The notes under the pieces are model-generated. The model had not been told where the DNA came from. It made no database searches and saw only the letters and a program-made list of their open reading frames with translations. 64,000 bases of DNA from contig JALIRH010000002.1 in NCBI GenBank assembly GCA_023055505.1, positions 36,341,733-36,405,732 on the forward strand. Direction: 5' to 3'. Both the position numbers and the translations under genes were made by a program. The first letter of the stretch is position 1. Every line of letters begins with the position of its first letter. Below are positions 56,126 to 64,000 of the stretch, piece by piece. This DNA is from Callipepla californica brunnescens (taxonomy: Eukaryota; Chordata; Aves; Galliformes; Odontophoridae).

Positions 56126-56777
56126 TGCATCTGCAGGAGGTTTACTCTGACCAATTCCAAGTACAGACTAGCAACAAGTTTCCTCTGTCTGCTTGCAAGA
56201 ATTGGGCCAATTTTGCAGCTGAAGGATGGACCAGATCCAGGATGTTAAATAGCACAGGGAAACACACAGAGGCTGGGCTGGGCGCAGCAGGATCTGTCTC
56301 GAGACATCCACAGAACTGTCCTGTTCCCCTGTTAGTCAAGTATTTAACTGAGGAAGGGACAATCAGCTTGCCTCTGGTTGGCTCACAGTTAAAAGTCCTT
56401 CTAATGTGACATCCCACAGGCTGCTGGATGTGGAGTTTCCAGATCTCCCGGGGAGGGAGATGTCCTTCTCTATTTAATGATAACAACAAACTTCACCTGT
56501 TATAAAAACGTGCCTAATAAGCAATGAACCAAAAATAGAGAAAAACACATCATGTTATCTTACTTCGTATCCAGCTAGATAGCATCTGAAATTCTTAACA
56601 AAAAGAGCACACTCAAGTTACTGAATGCTAATGAGTAATTTAAACAAACAAAAACAAAAACAGAATAGCGAAGCCAAGCCTCCGGGGATTCAAACAAGCA
56701 TCTGAGAAACTACTTTTGACATTAGTGGAAAAGCCATCATGTATGCCTTAAGAGAAACGCTGAGGTACGGGAATAGA

Positions 56778-56930
56778 TCATAGAATCATTAAGGTTGAAA
56801 GAGACCTCCACAATCATCTAGTCCTCCAACCCATCCCCACCATGCCCACTAACTGTGTCCCTCGGTGCCACGTCTCCATGTTCTTGAACACCTCCAGGGA
56901 CGGTGACTCCACCACTCTGCCAGTGCCTCA
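56778..56930 (-). mobile_element. CR1 LINE 3' fragment, antisense
   Basis: Begins CATAGAATCATTAAGGTTGA, then CCCATCCCCACCATGCCCAC and GGGACGGTGACTCCACCACT, breaking off near 56930. Related to the copy at 3124-3702. Confidence 0.88.
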
Positions 56931-57227
56931 CCATGGCCACGGCCACGGCCTCATGACTTGCATAGAGCACACGTAGTGCAGAGCCGCATGCTGCCAACAG
57001 CAGAGATGCTGTCCTTCGTCAGCAAACACCCTGAGCTGCGCCAAATTCCATGAAACAACAAAGAGTACTCAACTTCGGGAGATGCAAGTGAAGTTACATC
57101 CACATCTCAACTGCTGCTCTCTCTTCAGACCTCCCTCAGTAACAATAGTCTGAAGTGGAAGAAGGATCCTGTTGCTGCCCACTAATGCCTCATTGGGCTT
57201 GCAGCTGGGGTTGGGCTCACAGCAGAT

Positions 57228-57660
57228 CTCACGCTGGTGAGGGGTCTGGAGCACAAGTCAGAAGGGGAGTGGCTGAGGGAGCTGGGATTGTTCAGTCTGG
57301 AGAAGAGGAGGCTCAGGGGACACCTTACTGCTCTCTATAGTGACCTGAAAAGAGGTTGTGGCGAGGTCAGGCTTGGCCTCTCCTCCTGTAGAACAAGAGG
57401 GAATGGCCTCAAGTTGTGCCAGGGGAGATTCAGGTTGGATATTAGGAGAAATTTCTTCTCTGCAAGAGCGGCCAGGCACTGGGATGGGCTGCCCAGGGAG
57501 CCGGTTGGGTCACCGTCCCTGGAGGTGCTCAAGAAACGTTTGGATGTTGTACTAAGGGACATGGTTTAGTGGGGAAATACTGGTGGTAGGTGGATGGTTG
57601 GACTGGATGATCTTGGAGGTCTTTTCCAACCTCGGTGACTCTATGCTTCTACGAATCTCT
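57228..57660 (+). mobile_element. CR1 LINE 3' fragment, sense
   Basis: Runs from GGAGCACAAGTCAGAAGGGG through CAGTCTGGAGAAGAGGAGGC, AGGTTCAGGTTGGATATTAGG-like sequence near 57430, and GGTTGGACTGGATGATCTTG to the CTATGCTTCTACGAATCT end. Well preserved. It faces the antisense copies at 55-57 kb, forming an inverted-repeat arrangement. Confidence 0.92.
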
Positions 57661-58546
57661 ATTTTATTAATTCAGAACTACTTGAATGTTTGAGGTTCTC
57701 AGTAAGAACGGTGGCCTACTGGCAGCGTGCTGTCACAAGAAATCTGAATAGAAAGTTTGATAGTCATGTTTCTTCCTCTCCATTGAGGAAAGTGACACAG
57801 GCTTCCTGCACTACGCAGTGTGCTATTTTAAACAGAGAATTAAATGCGTGTTAACGAACAGATCCCCGCACACGCACACGCTTTAGGCACAGTTATTCAG
57901 TTACCTGCTGAGTGAGCTCCTAGTAAGAGATCTAGTGTCAGCAGAGATTTGGCACCTTGCAATTGAAGTGGGATGATGGCAACGCTTGGGAAATTAGGAA
58001 CGAGGGATGGCTGTCACTAAGGGGATGCCGGCAGCCACGGCACGCAATGCAGCTCTGTGTGCCACGGCTGCACCTGGGCCTGCTGAAGGCCTCGGTGGGT
58101 GACTGTGGGCAGCAGGGCCCGTCCCTGAGTCGCAGTAACAATTACGGGATGTAAGGCATCCAGGAACGGAGTGTCTTTAGCCGGTATATTTCCTTTATTT
58201 TTTTTCAGAGGAGCTGGGTTCGTCCCTCCAGATCGAAGCATATTTCAAAAGAAACAGCTGAAAACGCATCGCGCCCACACAGTAACAGGTAGCACTGCCT
58301 CCATCGTGTCACTTCAACTCAGGTCTTCTGCCGGGGGCTTGACTGCGCTCTTCTCCTCCTTCAGCGGCACAGGCTGCGCAGTGAAGCCGCGTGCGCCCCG
58401 TCGCAAACCACATCGCGGTGAGCACGGCCACCTTCAGCGCTCACACTCGGGCGCAGCGAGCTCGCTCAGCTCCGCGCCTCACGCACCTCAGCACGCGAGC
58501 GGCCGCGCACGGAGCGCTCCTCCCGCGCTGCGCTGCCGTCCCGCGG

Positions 58547-58688
58547 TGACTCACGGCGCTGCCGGGGCGCCCGCTGACTCATCCCATCCCGCGCGGTGCC
58601 GGGCGCGGCTGTGACTCACGCGGCTCCCGCCGGAGCAGGAGCGGTTGCGGTGCGGTGCTACGCGGTGAGGGCTGCGCGGGGTGAGTCA
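58547..58688. promoter_or_regulatory. Cluster of four TGA(C/G)TCA AP-1/MARE sites
   Basis: Perfect seven-base AP-1/TRE sites lie at 58547-58553, 58575-58581, 58612-58618 (all TGACTCA) and 58682-58688 (TGAGTCA). The second, read on the minus strand, is TGAGTCAGC, which extends to a Maf/NF-E2-type half site. Binding is inferred from sequence only. Confidence 0.55.
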
Positions 58689-58772
58689 CCGAGGGGCGGG
58701 GGGCGGCCCCCCCGATGTGAGACCCAGAGCGAGGCCGGGGATGGATGGCGGTGGGTGGGATGCTCCGCGTAC

Positions 58773-58833
58773 GCCCCGTCGCGGCGCGCGGTCGGCTCCG
58801 GGCGCGCCGCGGGTTCGAAACCCGCGCGGGGCA
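58773..58833 (+). other. tRNA-like fold with T-arm/B-box, no D-arm
   Basis: Three nested stems can be drawn. An outer 7-bp stem pairs GCCCCGT (58773-58779) with GCGGGGC (58826-58832) and is followed by A. A perfect 7-bp hairpin pairs GGCGCGC (58783-58789) with GCGCGCC (58802-58808). A perfect 5-bp stem pairs GCGGG (58809-58813) with CCCGC (58821-58825) and has the 7-nt loop TTCGAAA. That last arm is a textbook T-arm and contains a consensus Pol III B-box (GGTTCGAAACC). The middle is about 12 nt too short for a full tRNA and no A-box is present. It may be a tRNA relic or chance. Confidence 0.3.
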
Positions 58834-59064
58834 CCGCTGCGCGGAGCGGAACGCTGCGACCGCGCGTTTTTCAGCAGCCAAAAGGAAAAACGATGGAGCG
58901 GTCGCACCAAGCTCATGGCGTCGCCGGTACATCATTACTGCAATCCCCATCGGTGCGCGCCGGGATAACCTCATTCAATCTTTGCGGCCGTGCCTCACTC
59001 TCACCACCTGCAGCCTTCTCCGGTGCCAATGACGGAGGAGGTCGGGACGCGGCGGGACCCGCGC

Positions 59065-59091
59065 GGGGGGGGGGGGGGGGGCAGGGGGGGG
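59065..59091 (+). repeat. G-homopolymer tracts (17 G and 8 G)
   Basis: Two G runs separated by CA (59065-59081 and 59084-59091) in the CpG island. They could form G-quadruplexes. Run lengths in assemblies of such tracts are often unreliable. Confidence 0.8.
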
Positions 59092-59480
59092 ACGGGTGCC
59101 ACGAGCGGCGACGGGAACCCCGCGACGCCGGCGCGGGGACCGCAGGCTCCAGGGCGAGGCAGCCCCCGCCCTATCCTATCTCGTCCCGTCCCGTCCCGTC
59201 GCGGGACCGAGCGCTACTTACGGTATCGGCGGCGGCGGGGCCCCGCGGGGCGACCGTGCCCGCTGCCGCTCCCCGCTCGGCAGACGCGCGCTCTCCGCCC
59301 GGGGACGGCGGCTCCGCGGCCCCGCGCATGCGCCCCTTGGCGGCCGGAGCCGCTCCGCGAGGCCGGGGGAGCGGAGCGAGGCGGGCAGCGGGCGCCCGGC
59401 GGGGAGAAGCGGCGGGGGGGAGCGGGTGCGTGTGTGCGTGTGCTCGGGGGAGGTGGGTGGAGAGGGCTGGAGGAGGAGGT

Positions 59481-59500
59481 GGGGGGGGGGGGGGGGGGGG
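59481..59500 (+). repeat. 20-G homopolymer
   Basis: Twenty consecutive G residues in the RGS20 island. On the RGS20 sense strand this is a C run. A sequencing or assembly length error is possible. Confidence 0.8.
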
Positions 59501-59789
59501 AAGGCGAGGCAGCTACCGCGGCTCCTTTGATTTTCGGAGATGCCCTACGTGAGAGCCGCCCGTTTGCACGAAGCGGGAGCGGAGCACGGCCGCACGTTAA
59601 GTACCTGCACGGATGCGTCCTCCCGCCCGCCCCCTCCGCCCGTCGTTGACGGCGCGGCGCCGCTCGCCCCGCGCTCCGTGCGGGCTCCCCCCGCTCCGCG
59701 CCGTCGGGGCCGCTCCCTCCCCGCCCGCGATGCCCGCGGAGCCCGGAGCCGGCTGGGGGGACGTGGGAGGACGGCGGCTTCCCCGCCGC

Positions 59790-59832
59790 GGGAGGAGGAG
59801 GAGGAGGAGGAGGAGGAGGAGGAGGAGGAGGA
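59790..59832 (+). repeat. (GGA)n microsatellite
   Basis: About 14 copies of GGA within the RGS20 island, a polypurine tract on the plus strand. If transcribed from the RGS20 strand it would read (TCC)n. Probably polymorphic in length. Confidence 0.85.
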
Positions 59833-60261
59833 AGGGGCGGAGGCGGCCCCGAGCGGTACTCACGGCGCCGGGCGGCTGGAGGGCAGCTCGGGGCTGCGGC
59901 GGCGCGGCTCCGTGGCACGCCGGGCATCTCCGGCGCTCCGGGGAGGGGCGGCGGCGGGGCGGCGGTGGGACGAGGAGGGGGACTGCCGGGGGAGGCAGAG
60001 CCCAGCGGCCACGCAGGAGGGCGGCGAGCGGGCAGCGGGGAGCCGTGCCGCCTGGGGCCGGCGGAGCCGCCACAACCAGGGGACCGAGGCGGGGCCCCGG
60101 GGCGGCCCGACGGGGCGCGCAGACGAAGCGCGGGCGGGGCCGGTGGGAGGGGAGCTGCGGGCGGAGGAAGGGGCTGGAGAGCAGCGCTGAGAGCGGGGAA
60201 AGAGGGCCGGAGGGCCGCGAGGGCTGCGGGATGGCGGGGTGGGGACGGGAGGGGCGGGGAG

Positions 60262-60287
60262 GGGGGAGAGAGAGAGAGAGAGAGAAA
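60262..60287 (+). repeat. (GA)n microsatellite
   Basis: About ten GA units (GAGAGAGAGAGAGAGAGA) at the right edge of the CpG island, just before a CR1 3' end. Confidence 0.8.
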
Positions 60288-60307
60288 AGACATGATCAAA
60301 TAAACAG

Positions 60308-60350
60308 CCTTGGGGGTCCCTTCCAGCTCAGGATGTTCTATGATTCCGTG
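60308..60350 (+). mobile_element. CR1 3' terminus fragment
   Basis: About 40 bp resembling only the CR1 end: GGGTCCCTTCCAGCTCAGGA followed by TGTTCTATGATTCCGTG. Too short to classify further. Confidence 0.65.
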
Positions 60351-63300
60351 ACCCGCGGAACAGAAGGAAATAAAGCAATAAAATAAGCACAACCAAACCG
60401 CTAAAGCAGGAGTCGCCGCGGTAGGACCCTGTCCAGGGTGCTGAACCCGCCCGGGTCCCGCTGGGGACTGCCCCGGCTGCTCAGCAAAGCCGCTCCTGTT
60501 TCCCAGCTGCAAATCAACACGATCTTCCCCTTTCCCAGCTGATTTGCCTTCCCCGGAGGGGAAGGAAGCCACCCTGCTACACTATGAGCCCAGAATCGGA
60601 AGATGCAGAAATTACTCACGCCATTCAGATTCTGTCTCCCTTTTCTCTAGCCGCAATTTCTGTCTTTCCCAATTCCGGGCTCGTTTTATTTGCAGCCTTT
60701 CTACCTTCCCCTTTTCTGGCCCACAGCCATTCCCTTGGCATCAAAGAGAGAAAGTGAAGCCTGCCTAGTGTGAAGACAGCCTTTCCTGCGGTGGTGTGCT
60801 CTCCCCCAAGGCCTACACCATTGTCGCAACACTGCTGGTGCGAGGAGAAGGGGCTTGCCTGAGTGGAGGCTGCAGGGAAGCTGCCATTCTGGCACACACG
60901 GAGCCTGCTGTTGCTTGGCAGCACAGGGAGCTCCCTTAGGTCTGCTCAGAGGGGTGAACTAGGGAGCCAGACAATGTTCCCAAGAGAGAGGACACCACAG
61001 CAAGAGCATTTCTACCGCCTGGTGGTGAGAAGCCCTTCTGGAAATCTCTGCCTTTTTTGTTGTGGCACAGAGAGCACGACTGGGATGTTTAATACATTTC
61101 TGTATTGAATTACAGTTGTCGTGGCCTAATCAGGACCTAATGGAGATATCATAGGCTTGACAATTAGTATTTCATGACTCTGCCTCACTCCTTGGGAGAG
61201 AAAAAGACTCAGTGAGGGTTCCAGGGTAGCTCTTCCTCTGTCCTGAGATCAACAGCAAGACACCTGCTAACACCAGTGGCCTCTGCCTCCAGCTCTCAGC
61301 TGGTATGCGGAGACGGGCTCAGGGCAGTGAGCTGGGGTGAGTCCCCTCAGCCCTCTCTAGACCACAGGCTCGGGTGTCCTGCTAAGCATCAGTGGATGTG
61401 ATTCAACAAGGGCACAGTGTAACTGTTTGGGAGAGACGGGACTGCTGTTTCTCCTAGGGGGTCATGACCAACAAGCACCTAATTAAAGACGGCCAGTTTC
61501 TTCAACATGCATAGCAATAGTACACAGTGTCGGTACAAATAGGCATTTCCCTTTCCTTTCTCCTTGACTAATGATTGCAGGCTGATACATGGCAGCCATA
61601 AATGAGAGCTTGGACTTCTTCGAAAATAGGTTTAAAGATGAGGAGCTTCAGAAGTTGAGATACAAAGATTCATTCTATTTCTTTGCCTAAAATGAGTTTG
61701 AGCGTGCATTTCTCATGTGTTTGTGGGAAGACATTCCCTTAGACATCAGAAGCTTGTGCTGCATGTGCACTGCTGTGTCTGCACACCCAGTCCATCACTT
61801 CTACGGGTTAATTCTACTTCACTAGGACAGAGAGACAGCAAAACGTGTACATCCTGTCAACCTATTTGTGACTCCTTGGTCTGGGTCTTGGTTTTGTTCT
61901 GGAAAACGAACTGTGTATTTAATAAAATTACCTCCTAATCCCACATAGTTGCACCTCTTTATAACACACAAGGTAAATATTAAGTCACAACTCAATTTCA
62001 ATACGGACATTATCTATTAGTATATAAGGCATTATAAATAAATGCATCCTTATTAGACTCCCATGAACATTTGCGGATGTTATATCATGACGTACTGCCA
62101 ATAGCTTGCTTCATTTTAAGTTTCTAGGACAGACTGTGGGCCTCACCCCTCAACTCCTGCTCCTTGCCCAATGTTTTGCACATTTTCACGTGAAGGAACA
62201 GGTAGCCTGGCTGCTTTATGTGTACCAATCTATTTTGCTGTTTCCTGCTCAGTTAGATTGCTAAGTAGAGATTTTCTAGACTGTTGAATGGAGCTGATTC
62301 ATAGTGCATTAGGGAGCAATTCAAAAGGAGGTAAGGAGCCATGTTTGCCTGTTTTCATTGATGTGCAAGTGCCTTTGCTACAAATTACTTTGAGGCTTTT
62401 TTTGGGAGAGGAGATATTTTCAGCAGTAAAGTGACTTTACTTGAACTTCTTAGGTTTTTGTTTGTTTGTTTGTTTCTGTTTGCTAATATCAGCAACATTC
62501 TAATATTTATTTTATTCATTAATGAAAACTTAAAATGTAAAAGTATATTTATGATCTTAAAAGATGCATTTGAAGTAACCATATTTTGCAGTGATCGTGT
62601 TGCTAATGATATGCTGGGAAATGACTTTCTTGAACTTCTAGCAGGGAACAGTCCACAGAGAAAACTTATCCTACAAGCGGGGCCTGCATGTTAGAGCTTG
62701 ATTTTTTTCACAGACACTAATGGAAATGCATTCATTTTTCAGCCAAATTCATTTTTTTACTGTGAAACTCACACTGAGAAGAAGTTCCTCCTATGGCTAT
62801 TTACACTATTGAAGTGTAAGTGTTCAATAGAAGATATATAAAGCCTGGAGTTTCTCTTAGACTTTTGCTGGTACTGTGCTAAAACTTGTGTTTGCATTAT
62901 TATTTAGGGATTTGATTTAGTAGCTTGGTTGGTAGGGATGGTGGTGTGAGGATGGTTGGACTAGATGATCTTGTAGGTCCTTTCCATCTATGAATCTATG
63001 AATCTATTATTAAGTGACTGTATTAACTCATCCTTGAGAAGTTATTGTAATTGTTACACTTGCTTAGATCTCAGTGCAGCCAGAATGGTTTGCTATTGAT
63101 TGCACTGCTGAGAACTTTGCTAATTATTATGGCTCCACAGGGTATTTCTCCAGGGTGATGTACTGTCCCAGAGTTGGCTAAGCTTCAGTGTGTGTTCTGC
63201 CAAAACTATCAGTCTCTATTTCTTTCTGCCACATAATGATTATTTTTACACACTCTTCTGCCAAAATTGCAGCTCATTCCTTGGAGATGTGGCTCTGTAT

Positions 63301-64000
63301 GCAGTTTACATCTGAATCCATAGTGACCGTTTTATTTTAGATAGTGATGAAAAGCATTTCTCCAGATACATCAGAGACACTCTTTGGAAACTAAGGAGTC
63401 AATCCACAGCTGGTGTGAATCACAGATCTGTTGAGTTCTGTGGATCTCTGAGTATTTCTATCAGTCAGCGCCTACTCTGAAGTCTCAGGAAGTCTGGAAA
63501 TCAGCCTCTGCTGTCTCCACTCACAACCCTGCTCCTTTTCCACTCCTACATATCACATTTTTGTTATTTCTAAGGATGAGGCTGCTAAAGGAGAAAAAAA
63601 AATCTCAGAGCCGGAATTGAATATTAGAAATAAGGAGTGGCTTTCTAGTAATAGGACTGCGTGCTGGGTTCTAGAGCATCATTTATCCGAGGGATGGCTC
63701 TGCTCCTGCTGTGGCTTCCATCCAGCTGATGCTTGCAGGCACGGTAGGGTGTGTGAGCCCTCCTACTGGGGCACAGCCCGTGTGCTGAAAAACCTCACTG
63801 ACTCCCAGTTGCGTGCACATTGACAAGCAGGCTACTCAGGGAGCCAGCAGCTTGGGCAAAGAGCGTCTAACTAAAAACTGCAGCACGACATTTACAAAAA
63901 CGAAATTTCTGCTGAAGTAAGACTGCATTAAGAAACTATGCCATTCATTTAATTTGCTGTGTTAGGCCACTTGATGTCCCGCTGTATTTTGTCTGACCCT
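60351..64000. other. Non-coding right flank
   Basis: Mixed-composition sequence upstream of RGS20. It contains a (GTTT)n run near 62456-62476 and a CR1 end at 62907-63008. No open frame shows a recognisable domain. In human the next gene would be ATP6V1H, but nothing resembling a V-ATPase H subunit exon was recognised on either strand. Confidence 0.55.
62907..63008 (+). mobile_element. CR1 3' end, twin of the copy at 44.8 kb
   Basis: Begins abruptly at GGGATTTGATTTAGTAGCTT, continues GATGGTTGGACTAGATGATC and ends in three ATCTATGA-type units. It is nearly identical to 44800-44901 apart from one G/T difference and a short deletion at the terminus, so both derive from the same young CR1 subfamily. 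Confidence 0.9.

Larger units (their letters stand above)
51511..58300 (-). other. RGS20: RGS20 5' intron, CR1-rich
   Basis: Sequence between the first recognised coding exon and the CpG island. It holds four CR1 copies (54345-54470, 55068-56125, 56778-56930 and 57228-57660). A T-rich tract at 51571-51593 lies just upstream of the acceptor. I found no upstream RGS20 coding exon; conserved segments of long mammalian N-termini were not recognised. Confidence 0.55.
58300..60260 (-). promoter_or_regulatory. RGS20: RGS20 CpG island, probable 5' exon region
   Basis: About 2 kb of very GC- and CpG-rich DNA, the only island upstream of RGS20 in the window and so the probable promoter. On the minus strand three donor-like sites occur: GTAAGT with the exon end at 59222, GTACTT with the end at 59605 after GTGCAG, and GTGAGT with the end at 59864. 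Any could end an alternative first exon that splices to 51510. None of the three frames gives an in-frame ATG leading into the phase-0 junction that I could find, so the exon is probably noncoding for the 218-aa isoform. Long open frames here are products of GC bias. Confidence 0.5.

Noticed and set aside
58773..58833. Functional tRNA gene
   Set aside because: The span between acceptor-like stem and T-arm is about 29 nt, too short for both D-arm and anticodon arm, and there is no A-box. Reported only as a structure to check.
58596..59552. Plus-strand open frame of 318 codons in the RGS20 island
   Set aside because: Low-complexity Gly/Arg/Pro sequence spanning homopolymer G runs, with no recognisable motif and only GC bias to explain it.
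59597..60073. Possible coding RGS20 first exon ending at the 59864 donor in phase 0
   Set aside because: The frame joins in phase to the 51510 exon, but its apparent start at 60073 is GTG, and I found no in-frame ATG. Kept only as a candidate noncoding exon.
59214..60572. Very long minus-strand open frame (452 codons) rich in Pro, Ala, Arg and Ser in the CpG island
   Set aside because: Composition follows the GC bias, the encoded repeats mirror DNA microsatellites (GGA, poly-G), and no domain is visible. Overlapping plus-strand frames of similar quality exist in the same place.

Overview
This 64 kb window is nuclear DNA from a bird, most likely a galliform close to chicken. The reasons are the many truncated CR1 LINE copies (at least 15), short introns, GC-rich CpG-island first exons, and the gene order MRPL15 - LYPLA1 - TCEA1 - RGS20. 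From memory this is the mirror image of the human 8q11 order RGS20 - TCEA1 - LYPLA1 - MRPL15. The species call is inference. Every gene was rebuilt by eye from splice signals and reading phase, and all exon phases join without a break.

Layout: (1) 1-2420, minus strand: the first coding exon of MRPL15 (2034-2132), its CpG-rich promoter, and part of intron 1. (2) 2.4-3.7 kb: a spacer between divergent promoters, holding an antisense CR1 that stops about 20 bp from the LYPLA1 CCAAT box. (3) 3825-11472, plus strand: LYPLA1, nine coding exons, 229 aa, with a complete Ser-Asp-His triad. (4) 11.5-18.2 kb: LYPLA1 3'UTR and intergenic DNA. (5) 18520-41153, plus strand: TCEA1 (TFIIS), ten coding exons, 304 aa. 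It includes a clear U12-type AT-AC intron at 36847-37348. (6) 41.2-46 kb: the tail-to-tail interval between TCEA1 and RGS20. (7) 45975-51510, minus strand: RGS20, four coding exons, 218 aa, with a cysteine string and an RGS domain. A long CR1-rich 5' intron leads back to a CpG island at about 58.3-60.3 kb, which holds the likely noncoding first exon(s). (8) 60.3-64 kb: non-coding sequence with two CR1 tails and no recognisable gene.

The genes are unrelated housekeeping or signalling genes: a mitoribosomal protein, an acyl-protein thioesterase, a Pol II elongation factor and a Gz/Gi-directed GAP. They are not an operon. One loose link is that LYPLA1 depalmitoylates proteins, including G-protein alpha subunits, and RGS20 is a Galpha GAP with a cysteine string expected to be palmitoylated. 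I saw no previously undescribed coding system. The points most worth checking are the AT-AC intron, the tRNA-like T-arm/B-box structure and the AP-1/MARE cluster in the RGS20 island, and the CR1 next to the LYPLA1 core promoter.
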